The notes: generated by a model from the sequence alone, not told the origin. A DNA stretch of 64,000 nt from Hippophae tibetana (GCA_037013495.1 CM072801.1:15863501-15927500); one strand, 5' to 3'. Positions 37,811 through 50,399 are shown, counted from the stretch's first letter. Made by a program: numbers and translations.

Positions 37811-37824
37811 CGGCTTTGATACCA
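37811..37824 (-). other. Primer binding site of the copia element (initiator Met tRNA)
   Basis: The minus strand reads TGGTATCAAAGCCG, starting two bases after the 5' LTR end. It differs at one base from TGGTATCAGAGC, the site complementary to the initiator methionine tRNA used by most plant copia elements. Confidence 0.85.
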
Positions 37825-37826
37825 AT

Positions 37827-39237
37827 TGAAAGTTTATAAAATATGGACCTGCTTAATCTAGACGGGGGTGAATAGGTTATTCTTAATTTTTATCAATTCA
37901 TAATTTAATAACCTAAACAAAGCGGTCAGACATGCAATTGTATGTAAAAGTAAAGTGCGAAAATAATAACACACGATATTTTTAGGTGGAAACAACCTAG
38001 GCCACAACCATGACCTAAGAGGAAAACCACCGGACCACCTAACTTTCCACTATGAAAATCAAATGTTCAAGTACAAACTTGGTCTTATGCTACCCTTCCT
38101 ATGATACTTCCCCGATGTACTTTACTTACAAGCCTCTGCTCTATTTTCACAGTTTCCAATATTAGCGTGAACGGTTTTCAGACCAACGTTCCAATAAACT
38201 TCCCACAAATCAGATCGTTCACAAATCAATTGCAAAAATATTAACACAAAAAACACAAGTGTCCGTGTGTGTTCTAGAACAGATTTAATAATGAATAATC
38301 TTAACTAGATGATTCAAAACATATATTACTTAAATCAATCAACTAGAATATTCTAAGGCAAAAAGATTATGCATAATTTCAATAAAAATAACTTCTTTAA
38401 AATTTAATAATTAAATCAAATAATCATAATCGTTCATAAAATTATTTAATCTAAATACCTAAAAATCTAAAAAAAAGAATTAAATTAATTAATATAAATT
38501 AAAAGTGTATATATATATATTAATTACATTTTATCACTTCGTACTTACCTTTTAATATATATATATTATATGATACTTACTTGTTGTAACGTATATATAT
38601 ATAAACTGAATTTGTAACTGGTGCCAAAGGAAGAATTTACCTTGATGTAAGGTATATATATATAAATTGAATTCGTAACTTCCGTCCGTTTTTGAATCTT
38701 TTCATTCACTGCATATATATGTTAATTCTCATATATTGTCTTCAAGTGACGCTAATCAATCTTCACTTTTTTTTTCTTTTCAACAGTAAACGACACACAT
38801 ATATTTATTACCTTTGTAGCAGCTAGGTTTTTCTCCTATATTTTTTTTCTTTTTCCAAAAGCACACCAATTAACCTTATCTATATATATATAGATAATGA
38901 TAACCTATTAGTATTAGGGTTAAAATATTTTGAGTTTCATTATTCAAGGCCCATTTAAATATTTGATTAAAATAATTTTTAAATCACCTCTTAAAAATAT
39001 TAAGATACATAAAAAATATTTACGCACCAAAAATAATTTTATATTTATGAATATATATTATTAAATGTATAAATACAATCCTATGTGTCGTAGTTATAAA
39101 AGACATACCTGAAGTACAAATATCTGATACTCGAGCATTTGTTTAACTTTTCTTGATAAACTTGATAATAGGCCTAGAAACAAATTTACAATTAAATATT
39201 TTGTTCACGAAAATAGTCAATACTCATAGTACTTACA
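37827..39237 (-). repeat. 5' LTR of the copia element
   Basis: Starts TGAAAGTTTATAAAATATG and ends ACTTACA, followed by the TTTAT duplication. It is 1411 bp against 1392 bp for the other LTR. It would contain the element's promoter; AT-rich blocks near 38500-38680 make TATA prediction unreliable. Confidence 0.9.
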
Positions 39238-39242
39238 TTTAT

Positions 39243-40103
39243 GATTTATTATCTTTGAGTTATTATCATTTAATAATTATTTTAATTATATTAAAGATAA
39301 AAAAAATTTAATTTATGTTATCGATTTAATGAATGTGTCATAAAGTTAGTAAAATATGGAATGGATATTATTTAAATAAATGTACATACGAATGTAATAC
39401 ATTTTTTATATAAAAATATGTTAAAATTTTGGTATAAAATATGAATATATTTAAAATATAAAAATATAAAAGTACAAGTATGATTCATTTAATTTTAAAA
39501 AATATATTAGTAAATATATATATATAATATTAAGATATTATTTAAAAAAATTGTAATAATATAAAATACCAATAATAGATTTAATATAAATATATAATAT
39601 GTTAACAATAAACTTGTGAGTAGGAATATTTTTTTAAAATTTAAAAATTATTTAAAAAATATAAATATTTTAAATAATTTGTATGTGGAGATATATTACG
39701 AGTTTAATGTGTAAAATTACTAATTAAGAATTGGATCTCATTCAATCAATTTATTTATAAGAATATTATCTTTGTGATGAATTAATAATTTTCGTATCGA
39801 AATTATAACATATTTTATATAATTAAAAATGGTAAAGTAATATATTTTATTTTTAAGAAAAATACTTATTAAATTTTATAATGTTATTGTATATATTTTT
39901 GTATTGGTTTAACTTGTTAAATAATAATAGATATTTATTAAATTTAAATGACAACTCTCAACGAAACGAAACATTCATATGTAATATATAATTAAAATTA
40001 TTATTGCTACAGTTATTTCAATATTTTAAGTATAGTTTAATATTAAGAATGATTCATGACATCATCAGATACGTAATAACATTTGTATAAAATAAAAATA
40101 ATT
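39243..40103. other. AT-rich intergenic DNA and promoter side of the EF-hand gene
   Basis: No gene is seen. Target DNA resumes directly after the copia target duplication at 39242. The copia insertion lies about 1 kb upstream of the next ATG. Confidence 0.4.
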
Positions 40104-40113
40104 ATATATATAA
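40104..40113 (+). promoter_or_regulatory. Candidate TATA box of the EF-hand gene
   Basis: TATATATAAA lies 136 bases before the ATG at 40249, a plausible distance given a leader of about 100 bases. In such AT-rich DNA the match is suggestive only. Confidence 0.4.
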
Positions 40114-40248
40114 ACGTGAGTTACGAGACACTTTTAAGTTATAAATTTCAAATATCATGGGCTTTTTTTTCCCACATGTTCCTTGCCTTCGTCCATACAA
40201 CATATTATTATATTAACAATACACCCACACACAATATACACACAAATA

Positions 40249-40728
40249 ATGTGTCCCTCAGGCCAAACCCTTAACCTAAGCTCCCAATCTTCAACCTCAG
40301 CTTTCCGGCCAGCATTCGATGTCCTGGACACTGATCACGATGGAAAGATTAGCCGGGACGATCTGCGAGCCTTCTACTCGGGGTTTACCAGCAAAGGAGT
40401 CGATGAGAACGTCATTGGATCAATGATTACGGCAGCAGATTTGAACAAGAATGGTTTCGTTGAATATGACGAGTTTGAGCACGTTTTGGGTGGCTCAAAT
40501 ACCGAGAATTCTTCCTCCTTGGGATTAATGAAGGAAATGTTTAAGGTCATGGACAAAGATGGAGATGGAAAACTCAGCCACCAAGACTTGAAGACTTACC
40601 TTATTGACTCGGCTGGTTTCTCTGCAAGCGATGAAGATATTAAGTCTATGATTTTGATAGCTGATAGTGATTACAAAGATGGTGTTTCCTATCAAAGTTT
40701 GCTCAAGATCTTAGCCCTTGATTTATGA
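40249..40728 (+). CDS. CP1: EF-hand calcium-binding protein, CP1-like, single exon
   Basis: One uninterrupted frame of 159 residues starts 'MCPSGQTLNL', the N-terminus I recall for the Arabidopsis Ca2+-binding protein CP1 family. Loops: EF1 'DTDHDGKISRDD' (27-38), EF2 'DLNKNGFVEYDE' (64-75), EF3 'DKDGDGKLSHQD' (102-113) and a fourth region 'DSDYKDGVSYQS' (139-150) that is degenerate: an extra residue lies before the glycine and Ser stands at the last position. EF2 alone has the classical Glu at position 12; EF1 and EF3 have Asp, which usually weakens calcium or favours magnesium. The role is a calcium sensor; related genes respond to salt and other stress, which cannot be seen here. Upstream in-frame codons start with TTG, so this ATG is the start. 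Base composition is clearly higher in GC than the flanks, as expected for a real gene. Confidence 0.93.
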   Translation: MCPSGQTLNLSSQSSTSAFRPAFDVLDTDHDGKISRDDLRAFYSGFTSKGVDENVIGSMITAADLNKNGFVEYDEFEHVLGGSNTENSSSLGLMKEMFKVMDKDGDGKLSHQDLKTYLIDSAGFSASDEDIKSMILIADSDYKDGVSYQSLLKILALDL

Positions 40729-40798
40729 CTGGTTGTAGTTTACAACCTGTAATATTGTTTGAATTGGCCTTTTCTTCATCCTTCTTTGTTCTTCTCTT

Positions 40799-40804
40799 AA
40801 TAAA
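40799..40804 (+). terminator. AATAAA polyadenylation signal of the EF-hand gene
   Basis: AATAAA occurs 71 bases after the stop codon, preceded by a T-rich stretch, a usual layout for a plant 3' end. Confidence 0.5.
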
Positions 40805-42529
40805 TTTAAAAATTATTAATGGTTACACAACAAAGAATCCATCAGTAATCAAAAGATTCCAGCTATTAAATTGTAATGAAAAATTAATGGGTTTTATTTG
40901 AAACTTATGAATTTGTTAAAAAGTTTTGTTTGTTTGTTTTTTGGCTTCTTCGGTAAGAAAAATGAGAATATGCTCAGCTTGTTTTGGAACCTTTAGAGGT
41001 GTGGTAAAGACTTTTAAGTAATTGCATTTGTCCCAATGGTATCTATTTTTATTTATTTATTTATTTTTGTTTGTTTGTTTTGTAATTGATATTAATATAT
41101 AATATATTATATGTAAAAAAACTTTCTTCCTATATTTTAAATAAAAATTAATGCTATTGAAATATATATTAAAACAAAATTTAAAAAACAAAAAATATGA
41201 GTGGATATTTATCTAATTTTGTACTAAAAAAATATTATTATTGTCTTCAATTTAATCAAAAATTACTTTTACATTCAAAACAAATACTGATAAATTGGAA
41301 TCATTTTATTTTTTTAATAATAGCAATAACATAAAATTCATTTATTTATTTTTTGCTAAATTTTTAGCTTTGTTTTTAAAGCTAATCACTCTTCGTTTCC
41401 TTCAACTGAAAAAGGTTTCATTTAGAAAAGAAAAAAGATACAGCCTTGTGCCTTAAAACTATTAATTTATGTTGACTACTGTTTGCTTTTAGAGAAAAAA
41501 AAAATAACAGTAGAGTACTTTACTTATTACAGATTTATGATATGTAATTATTTTTTATAAAAATTTAATCATATGATTATCAAAAAAATATCCCCCATAA
41601 CAAAGTTAATTATTTCATTTTTTTTATTTTCAAACTATATTAAATAAAAAATATTTTAACTAGAATAAAATGTGATTGAAAAAATAGAAGAAAAATTAAA
41701 TAATTTTTTTAAAAAATAATCATTTATAATTATACAGTCACCTTTTAATAATAATAAATCTAAACTACCACAAAAAAATGCATAAAGTAAATGTAATTTT
41801 TAGAATAAGAATGAAACTTATAAAATCACCATCCCCTGTTTTTAATAGAAAAGTGGTTTAAAATTAATTTGAATACAACATCAATATTTTAAGGATCAAT
41901 TAGATTAAAAAAATGTACATATAACTCAATAATACTAGGATTAATGGTGAATTTTATTGGTGAATTGTTTTAAAGCAAAAATAATGTACATATTTTACAA
42001 AATTATGAGATTAAATCACTCATCCAATAAATGGATTATTATTCAAAAGAAAAGGGGAATCACATTCCAAATCAATCTACCTCACAAAATAGGGATGTAA
42101 AATGAAGAGAAAAGTAATTTCATTATCTATATAGAATAAGAACATCCCAAGTGACCAAGACTAATAATAGCCAGTAACATTCAAAACAAGTGGACTAAAG
42201 GCCTTCTGTGGAGAATAGTCACCTTCTTTCCATTACCATACGTCAAGCTTAGAGAGAATATGCTTATAACAAAGCTAGATCAACCAACTAAATTAAGGGT
42301 ATCGCACCCATTCTAGGAACTGATTGTTGAACTGCAATAAAATAGAATAAAAACTGGCTTAGAGATCTCTGGGTTTAAGTATCATGCCTGGTAAGTTGTA
42401 AGAGATGTATCGAAATTGCTGGATGATCATTCCCTTGTGCAACACAATCACTCCCATAACTGAAGACTGCGGGACTGTCATGAGGTACTGTCACGCCTCA
42501 GCTTATGTTTTCGACAAACAACTGGATGC
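40805..42529. other. AT-rich convergent intergenic DNA
   Basis: The EF-hand gene and SLD5 point towards each other here. No gene is seen. The part 42370-42529, which has a higher GC content, is likely the SLD5 3' UTR on the minus strand. Confidence 0.4.
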
Positions 42530-45500
42530 TCAGAATAAATCAATCTTTCCAGCTTCAACTAACTTCTTTATTGGTTTGTACCGAACGAAGTACAAAACAT
42601 CCTTCTCCATCTCAAAGGGCCTCACTGAAGGGCCATCTTCAATGTCATCAAGCTGGAAAGGTTCAAGTTCATACTTTGTTTTGCAGACGACAAAAACATC
42701 CAGTTCTGGTTTTGGCACTGTAGTTCGTAAATATAAAAACACAGAATCAAACTTCTGAACCAAATAAACAATTATGTGCAAGCTGCTCTCTAGACAAATT
42801 CCTAGCTGATAAGGTAGCAGGATGAGAAGAAAAATAAACTCTCATTATGTGTTTGTTATAACCATTTAACAGGATTGCAAATTGAACGGAAATAAAGCAA
42901 TGGGTTGGGTTCACATATAATAGAGCAGTGCTTTGGCTATATAAATAAATCCTGAAAAGTCATGCATAAAATGAAGTAACAAGTCAATGGGATGTGAGTA
43001 CCCATGTCAGTCCCTTCACTGATTAGGGATTGCTTCAGTACAGATTGATAATTATCAGGCAACTTTGACAAAATACTTTCATCAAGATGTTTCTTCAAAT
43101 CATCAGAACACCTAAAAATCATAAAATCAGCTTCAACACATAAAAATTGCTTCCGTTACTGAAGAAGCTAGAAGTAAAGTTAAAGCCTATACCTTTGAGA
43201 AAACAGTTTTTCTTCTTTAGAGAGGTGGTTGCATATCTCAGGGGTATCTAGGACGTGGAACATGTACTTTTCAATCTGCAGCAGAAACTCATTAGTAAAT
43301 AAAGGAAATTCTGAAACAGTCATACTTGGGAGGAAATGTAACAACATATCTAATACAAGTAGCTGATTTTAATTTATTTTTTTCACACCAACTAATATGC
43401 TCATAGAATGCATCTTTTTACTTTGATTTCTTGTAAACTAATATTTGTCAAGTGGACAAGTTCTCGTCTCCAAAGATAATGCTCGAGATAATGGATCTTC
43501 ACTTTGATAGGAAAACGCTGACCTGGTTACAATACTATGAAAACAATACTCTAACACGTACGCGAGTCATAACACCCACCTTTTGTAGGCGAATCCGAAG
43601 ATATGATCTCAATAAGAATTGAGTCCTATCCAGATCCATTTGGTAGAGAGACACGGTAAGTGGATCAACACTACTCTCGGCAAAATCCTCTACAGTCTCC
43701 TCCTGTAAAACAAACGTAAAATATTAATATCAAGAACAAAGTTACGAAACTAAATATGACCAACCTGCAGTAGCCAACACTTTTGGTCCTTAAAATCTAC
43801 TGTCTACTATAGGAACACAAAGGAAGCACCTTGATAAGAATTAATGCATGGGTACGCATAATAGTACTTCGATTTTCAATTGTTCCTATGTATTATCATA
43901 TAAAACTAGAAAATTCATATTTAGAACACCAATTTTTTTACATTAAATGACAAGTATTTTTAAAAAATATTATATTCACAGTTCAGGGAAAATGCATCGC
44001 ATAATACAGCAAACAAACAAGCACCATCACATATTTCAAATTTCAGATACAACACAATTATTAGAAGCAACTATAGAAATCAGTTTGTATATACAAAAAA
44101 AGATGTATGAAAAGTTTCTGATGCAAGACAGGAAAGAATATAGTGAGTAATTGATATTAGGGAAAAATGAATAGATAATTAAGGAAGCTATAAAAAGATT
44201 ACTTGCATCACTGAAAGTATGTTTGAGGCATCACACCTACAGAATATAGATATCACACAAAATACATATGATTTGATTGCATCACACAAAATACATAGGA
44301 TTTGTTTGCATCACACAAGAGAGAGACGATTTTCTAAAAATACTCCACTATCCTTCATTTCATAAATTCTCAAATAGGAAAAATTTAAAATATGCATGTA
44401 CGTACCCTTCCTCACATAATATGTAAGACCCAAATCTGATAAGTGCAACCCATAGTGTTATGTAAGAGATGAAGTATGTACCCAATATAGTATAGCATAG
44501 AAGAGAAATCTTAAGAACACACACTTTTGCACACACACCACTTGTATGTGACACATGGAAGAATCATCTTGGGAAATGAAGAACTACTTCATTTTCTAGA
44601 TAATTCTACCACATGTTAAGATATTAAGTAATGTCAGACCATACCATTCCTCTAGTATAGAAACCTTTCTCAACATATGCTTGCTCTTAAAATATTGTGG
44701 ATGTGGTTAAGTGCAATGAGTATCTTAAAAAATGAAGCTATTCACTATTTTTTAAAGCAACAACCAATGATATTGGTAGGAAGTGTCGCCTAACTTATAC
44801 CACATGTAATAAATAATTTCTCAATATACATATCCATTTAGTAAGTGAACCAAAAAGCCCAAAACGTGCATGAACTAAAAGGAAAAGTCTTATTACCATA
44901 ATTCATCACAAAACATGACTTAGTTGGCACCAATAGTATTTTTTTTTTCTAATTTCATTTATTTTTCAAAGCTCATTAACTATCCTCATGGACACAATCA
45001 TGTTTGCTCCAAAAGAATCCAGCTAAATAGCATTGGTCAAACTAAAAAATAGTTGAACCATCACAAGTATCCCAAAAACATAAATGCAGACTTCCCTAGA
45101 TTCATGAATTTGGATAAATTCATAAACTAGATTAAATGAAAATAAATAGTCAATGGATGAACCATATAGACTCTTGGGTAGTCCAAAAGTCTAAAACACA
45201 CTTGACTGAATTTCAAAGGTAATTCTTAATGGTTTATAGCTCTGCACCAGTTTCACTGAAATGCTTTTCTTCCTCCTGTTTGCATTTCTCCATTGAAACG
45301 TTTGAACAAATTCCTCAACTTTTCATCCATTCAGATCTGCACCAACACTTTTGCAGACTAATCCAACCCAAAAACATAAAGTTTTTTTCTTCTATTCTCA
45401 TTAACAACAAGAATATTCAATAAATAACTTATCAAAAAGTTAAACTATACATTGTAAGCTACGCATTTGAACAAATTCCAAGATTTTCAACCTCTGTATA

Positions 45501-45975
45501 ATGACAAATCTGAAAAATCACTTTCCACCCTTTCTTTTTTTTCTTTCACTTTAATAAGGATTAGGGTCTCTAATAAAAAACTAATCAAAATATAACCATA
45601 CATTTCCCAAACTCCCAGAATAACCTAACAATCCAATCTCACTAGAAGGTTAAACGAAGCTAAAATCGAAAAAGAAATCTTATAAGTTCTCTAACGATTA
45701 GGATCTCTAATATGTTTCAATTAATTTAAGTTCTCAGAACATCATATAATCCAACAAAAATTTTAGAGAAGCAAATCAAAAGTTAAGGGTTTTAATGAAA
45801 TTCTTACCATAAGTTGGATCTGCTCTTTAATTCTCTGAATCAAAGCAGCCTCGAACTGAAGAATTTCAGGAGCGGCCTTCTCCTGACGCCACGCCCTCTT
45901 CAAGTGTTCGACATCGGTCATCGAAATGAACGACTGGTAATCATCCATTGACCCTTGTCTCGAACCCGAGTCCAT
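42530..45975 (-). CDS. SLD5: DNA replication GINS complex subunit SLD5, 5 exons
   Basis: Minus-strand exons: 45975-45808, 43702-43580, 43275-43193, 43111-43002 and 42717-42530, with GT-AG borders, giving 223 residues, the usual size for SLD5/GINS4. The N-terminal helical A domain contains 'LKRAWRQEKAAPEILQFEAA' and 'ALIQRIKEQIQLM'; the middle has 'QMDLDRTQFLLRSYLRIRLQ' and 'KIEKYMFHVL', the family signature. The C-terminal beta-rich B domain begins 'VPKPELDVFVVC' and ends 'YKPIKKLVEAGKIDLF'. GINS (SLD5, PSF1, PSF2, PSF3) joins CDC45 and MCM2-7 as the replicative helicase in the nucleus. A second Met at residue 10 ('MDDYQSF') could also serve as start. Intron 1 is about 2.1 kb, the longest. 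No defect is seen. Confidence 0.95.
44252..44318. repeat. 29-bp tandem repeat in SLD5 intron 1
   Basis: The unit beginning 'atcacacaaaatacatatga' starts at 44252, 44281 and (partial) 44310. A more diverged copy may precede it near 44229. It is intronic. Confidence 0.8.
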
Positions 45976-46091
45976 TCGATCTGATTAGCAGATTTTCTGA
46001 ATTTTTCCTCTATTTTTTTCTCGGAATTTCCTCTTCGTTTTTTTCTACTGTGCCCTAGCCAGCTGATTTGAGAGGTAAAATGTAAACGGAA

Positions 46092-46104
46092 TTGGCGCCA
46101 AAAA
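46092..46104 (-). promoter_or_regulatory. E2F-type site upstream of SLD5
   Basis: The palindrome TTGGCGCCAA (46092-46101), extended on the minus strand to TTTTTGGCGCC, contains the E2F consensus TTTSSCGC. It lies about 120 bases upstream of the SLD5 ATG, where plant replication genes commonly carry E2F sites driving G1/S expression. It is the only GC-rich palindrome in this AT-rich stretch. Confidence 0.65.
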
Positions 46105-47942
46105 CAAAAATCTAAATTTTGGAGTAGAACAGATGGATATAGAAAAAAAGGGAGAAGGGATATTTTGGTCCTTTCTTTTAGAAAAAACATATTTTTGCAA
46201 TATTTTTTATAAATATAAATCTATAATTATAATACACAAAAATGCTCATCTTTTATTTTTAAAAACATTATATGAGTCGGCACGTACATGAATACCTGTT
46301 GTATCTTCTAAATTTAAAAATATATTATCAATCTTTATTTTAAAATGAGTAGTATATATAAAAATAATTACATACTTTTAAAATCATAAATGTAAAAATT
46401 CTTTGTCTCATCTACGAACCAAATTCACGTTAAAGTTTCTCCTCTTTTATTTTATGATGTATAATAATACACTTTTTTTAGTTACATTAAAAATAATAAT
46501 TTATTTTATTTGTTATTTTTTATAATAATTTGTTACTTTTATTTTAAAAAATTGAAATCACATAGAAAAATAATCAATTTTTTATTTCGTTTTACTCTTT
46601 TTTATTTAAATTATTATGGAGATATCAATTTTTTAAATTATTTTTAATAATAAATAATAATAATTAAAAAATAAAATTTAATTAATTATTCTTATATCCT
46701 GAATTAACATAATTCGTTTAAAAAAATACTTACTAGAAAAAAAAGAGGATCTGCTAGCACACTTTACTCTGTAGAAAAGGATATGAGATTGCTAGCACGC
46801 ATTACCATATAGAAAAAGAATAGTTGAAGAATATAATAGGTGTCGTTAAAGGAGACAGATCACGAGTGATGCGTGAATATAACACCATCTGAATAGGCAA
46901 ATAAATGATTGAGGGTTTTGAAGGGGTTTGATTCACTCAAGAATAGATGTATAGTAACCAATGATGGAAATATTGATTACTATTATTTTATATATTTTAT
47001 TATCAAAATATAATATCTATATTTTTTAATAAATTATCTTAATTTTTTTGAAAATATCGATGATTTATCCTTTAAATATCATTATTATTAAATTAAAATT
47101 TAAATATATTTTTTTGTTAAAATATCTTAAATATTATAAATATTTTCGTTAAAATATCAATGAATTTTTTTATACTATTGAGATTAATAAAATTAGATAG
47201 TATATTTAATTATTTTAAATTTTTTAACTATTTATTATATAATATTTTATAAAAATTAATACATATTTTATTATACAATATTTTAATTAATTGATCAACT
47301 TATTTATTGATATAAATATTTAAAAATATATTTATTAAATAAAAAATTAGTTTAAATTATAAGTAATTGATTATTTTTATATTTTCAAAAAAAATTATAA
47401 AAAAGTTCATAATTTTTATGATTTTTATAAAATTTAGGTTTGACAACTAAAAAAATGAAAAGCATATAAAAAATTAATTTATTAATTGATTTGTCCAATT
47501 TGTCTGGTGATTTGTCTAATGAATGAGGTCATTGATCGATCAAATTTAGGTTAGTTAGAAAACCATTTAATTCTAATCGATTAAATTGAAGAAATATTTA
47601 GTCAAAATTAATCGATAAAAATTAAGTATATTTTTGTTATTTTATGTAAAAATTCAAGTGAAAAAAAATCATATCTAATTTTTTATTAATATAAAATCAT
47701 GACAGCATATAACCATAAAAATAGACATCGGTATATTTAAAATGCTTTTTAATTGTGCATTCAAATGCTGCTTAAATTTGCTGATAAAACAAATCATAGC
47801 CTAAGCTAAATAACATCTTACTATATCTAAATAAAATATTCATTGTCTTTAGATGTAAGGTTGTAAAAGCAACCAAAAAAATTCATTTTTTAATTATAAG
47901 ATAAATATTATTAATATTAAAATAAAATAATATACATAACAT
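46105..47942. other. AT-rich intergenic DNA
   Basis: No gene is supported. Long runs of A/T and stops occur in all frames. Short repeats of 'ttaaaatatc' type occur near 47080-47160 ('gttaaaatatc' repeated), without clear ends. Confidence 0.4.
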
Positions 47943-48675
47943 GTAAACAAATAAGAATAACCAAGGAAAATTCAAATTATATATCCAAATACATAATATT
48001 TCTTACAAAAAAAACAAAAAACATTTTATAAAAATAAAAATGTTTTTAACAGAAAACGTTATTTTTTCTTATTTTTTGTTATACGTTTTTTAAGAAAATA
48101 TTTTTTATCACAATTTAGTGTATGTTTCAATCTACATATTATAATATGATTATTTTTTGTTAATAAATTATTTTATAATTATTTCAACATGTCATCTTTA
48201 AAATTAACATCCGGTCAAATATCGATACATCACTTGAAGTATATAACATTATTTTTCATTTTAAGGTAGTTATATAAATACAACTTAAATTATTATTGTT
48301 ACAAAAATAATTCATTAATATAAACTTTATTTAACAAAAATGATACTAAATTTAATTAATTATATGAATGTAATAAACAATATATACAATTTATTATAGT
48401 TATAACAAAATTAGTTGTATAAATTTTATTATGAACATATTTATTCATCACTTTTATTTTTTAAGTATATTTTCATCTTATTTTATATATCATTTATCTT
48501 AAAAATTTGATGAAATTACATTCATTTTTTTCTCATTTTTTGTTTTATTATTGAGTTTTTCCTTATTATATTCTTAGTCCAATTTATTTTATTCCATAAA
48601 AAATAAAATTACGAAATATAAATAAATAATTTTGAAGCAACTATTTTTTTTATAAAAGAATATAGATTTGAGAAA
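47943..48675. repeat. Left copy of a diverged direct repeat flanking the pararetrovirus-like block
   Basis: Matches 52962-53590 in the same orientation. Shared landmarks in order: 'aaattatatatccaa', 'gttatacgttttttaagaaaat', 'aattatttcaacatgtcatc', 'atttattcatcacttttatt', 'atatcatttatcttaaaa' and 'aatataaataaataattttgaa'. Differences are many, so the duplication is old or one copy has eroded quickly. It has no open frame. Confidence 0.6.
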
Positions 48676-48907
48676 ATTCTTATTTTTAATATCCTTTATT
48701 TTTTAAGCTTTTATTACCAAATGATGGAACGCTATCTTAAATGCCCTTAAAGTTTGACATATCTTCAATTATGTTCCTGAGTTTTATAAAATATCAAAAA
48801 TAACTTTATATTTTAATGGTGTTAAATTTCTATCCATTACTATTTCGATTACTATCTCTAGGTTTTGATACAAATTTTTGCATATCGATACAATCTTTAA
48901 TCGAGGT

Positions 48908-49530
48908 TTAATATTGACCTAATTGATGGTTTTGTCTATTTATTAAAGGTAATAATTTGTCTAAAAAGTTTATTATTTTGTTGTGTAAATATAATTTTCT
49001 TCTATATTCATTACAATTGCATAGCATATTATGTTCTTCATTATGTTGGTTACTTAATTCTAATCTTGAATCTATTAATTGTCTTTTAAAATTAAAAATT
49101 ACTCTTTTATTTGTTAAATCTAATAATTCTAATTCATGTATTAATGATTTGATGTTCATAGAGTATTATCTTGATAAATCATATGTGTTGAATGTATATT
49201 ATTTTGTCCTACTCGTAGTATACAATCAGGTTTTTTTGTGTACGTATATATATTTATAATCTTCAAAGAAGTAATATCCAAATATTAAGTTGTTAAATTC
49301 TTCTTCCTCTATTCTCACGTATTTTTGATTAAAATCGTCTTTCAATGTCCTTGAAACAGGATGGTAATAACTTTAATATAATTTGTATAGATATCTAATA
49401 GGGTGTTAAATCTTTTAAAATTTTTAAGATAAGTTTCATAATCTTCATTTTTAAAATATTCATTTAAATGATAAAGATAACCTTTATCAAATGTTTCTAA
49501 TAGAATTAGTTTTTTATCTTTGATTTCCAT
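48908..49530 (-). pseudogene. Short frames downstream of the pararetrovirus-like promoter
   Basis: Two lysine- and leucine-rich minus-strand frames, 49530-49342 (62 aa) and 49159-48908 (83 aa), follow the promoter and leader. I do not recognise either. They lie where the first viral frames would start after the leader of a caulimovirid, and their A/T-rich codon use matches the block upstream. A stop-containing stretch separates them. They could also be chance frames. Confidence 0.3.
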
Positions 49531-49823
49531 TGGAATTATTAGTTGCTTATAAAAATAATTTCCATTTTCCTATTTTTAGCAATCTCGTTGTAAGAAAATA
49601 TTTAAACATTTAATATTCTTAACTAACTTAAATTTATAATTATTATACCTGAATTTGATAGGTCCACCATGGTCTTTTCTTTTGTTCGTTTTCTTTTGTT
49701 ACACTTGTTATGCTTCAGTTTTTCTCAAACCTCAACGCCCTTCTAGCAATGGTGAGCCTTCTACATCCGTACATAAATGGTGTCCAATAGTTGACTTATA
49801 GGCAAAGAGTAAATGAACTCCAT

Positions 49824-49829
49824 TTTATT
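49824..49829 (-). terminator. Candidate polyadenylation signal in the viral-like leader
   Basis: AATAAA on the minus strand, about 200 bases downstream of the TATA box at 50028-50036. Caulimovirids place the signal at a similar distance, giving terminally redundant pregenomic RNA. Confidence 0.45.
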
Positions 49830-50027
49830 CATAGTATAATAATTGTTACAACTTAAGGCCAACTAAGAACCTTGAAAAGGGGTGCTTAGCCGCTCATAGT
49901 TACTGGGTATAACATTATTGGTTTTGAGATTTTTAAATAGAGAGGTTTTCTATGCTAGAGTGTTTCAGAGTAGAGAGTTCTAATTTTTTGTGCTTTTCTG
50001 TGTGTCTCTCAAATGATAATAAGAGTT

Positions 50028-50036
50028 CCTTTTATA
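50028..50036 (-). promoter_or_regulatory. 35S-like pregenomic RNA promoter (TATA box)
   Basis: The minus strand reads TATAAAAGG, followed by 'aactcttattatcatttgag' and 'agacacacagaaaagc'. This spacing and wording resemble the start of the 35S transcript region of caulimoviruses (TATA, 'ggaag', 'catttgg', 'agaggacac'). It lies in the expected place between an upstream coding remnant and a leader with a poly(A) signal. The judgement is by eye and memory. Confidence 0.5.
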
Positions 50037-50399
50037 GAACAAGGAATCCCTGTTTGAAAACTAAAATTATTATTTTACCCTTGCTTTCATAATTCATCTA
50101 CTTTTCTTCTTTAAAGGATAGCCATTACTTTTTTCCTTGGCACATGTTGCCGACTAAGATGTGGGGTTTACATCTTTATTTCTTTTGTAGTCTTCTACCA
50201 ACAATTTCTTTTCTTATTTTTCTTTGTCATTTTCTACCGATGGTTTCTTTGATGGCGTTGATGATGACACATCTTCATCTTCTCAGTCTTTGATGTAGAG
50301 AATTCATTTGTGGTATTTGGTGGCTTTTTTGGAATAGAAGCAGAATATCTTTCTTATTTCTTAACCAATTTATAGGTTTTTGCAATTAAAATTGGTTTC

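Larger units (their letters stand above)
29925..39237 (-). mobile_element. Complete Ty1/copia element (Sirevirus-like), TTTAT target duplication
   Basis: Two similar LTRs (29925-31316 and 37827-39237), each TG..CA, enclose 6.5 kb. TTTAT precedes the left LTR (29920-29924) and follows the right LTR (39238-39242), a perfect 5-bp duplication. A primer binding site adjoins the right LTR, so the element reads on the minus strand. Coding order is gag, protease, integrase, RT, RNase H (copia order). The long gag with a coiled-coil region and two zinc knuckles, long LTRs, and a 1.5-kb non-coding stretch with several polypurine-like runs before the 3' LTR suggest the Sirevirus lineage. It is complete in structure but not in coding capacity. 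Confidence 0.9.

Noticed and set aside
42405-42758. 117-residue plus-strand frame over the SLD5 last exon
   Set aside because: Antisense shadow of the SLD5 C-terminal domain.
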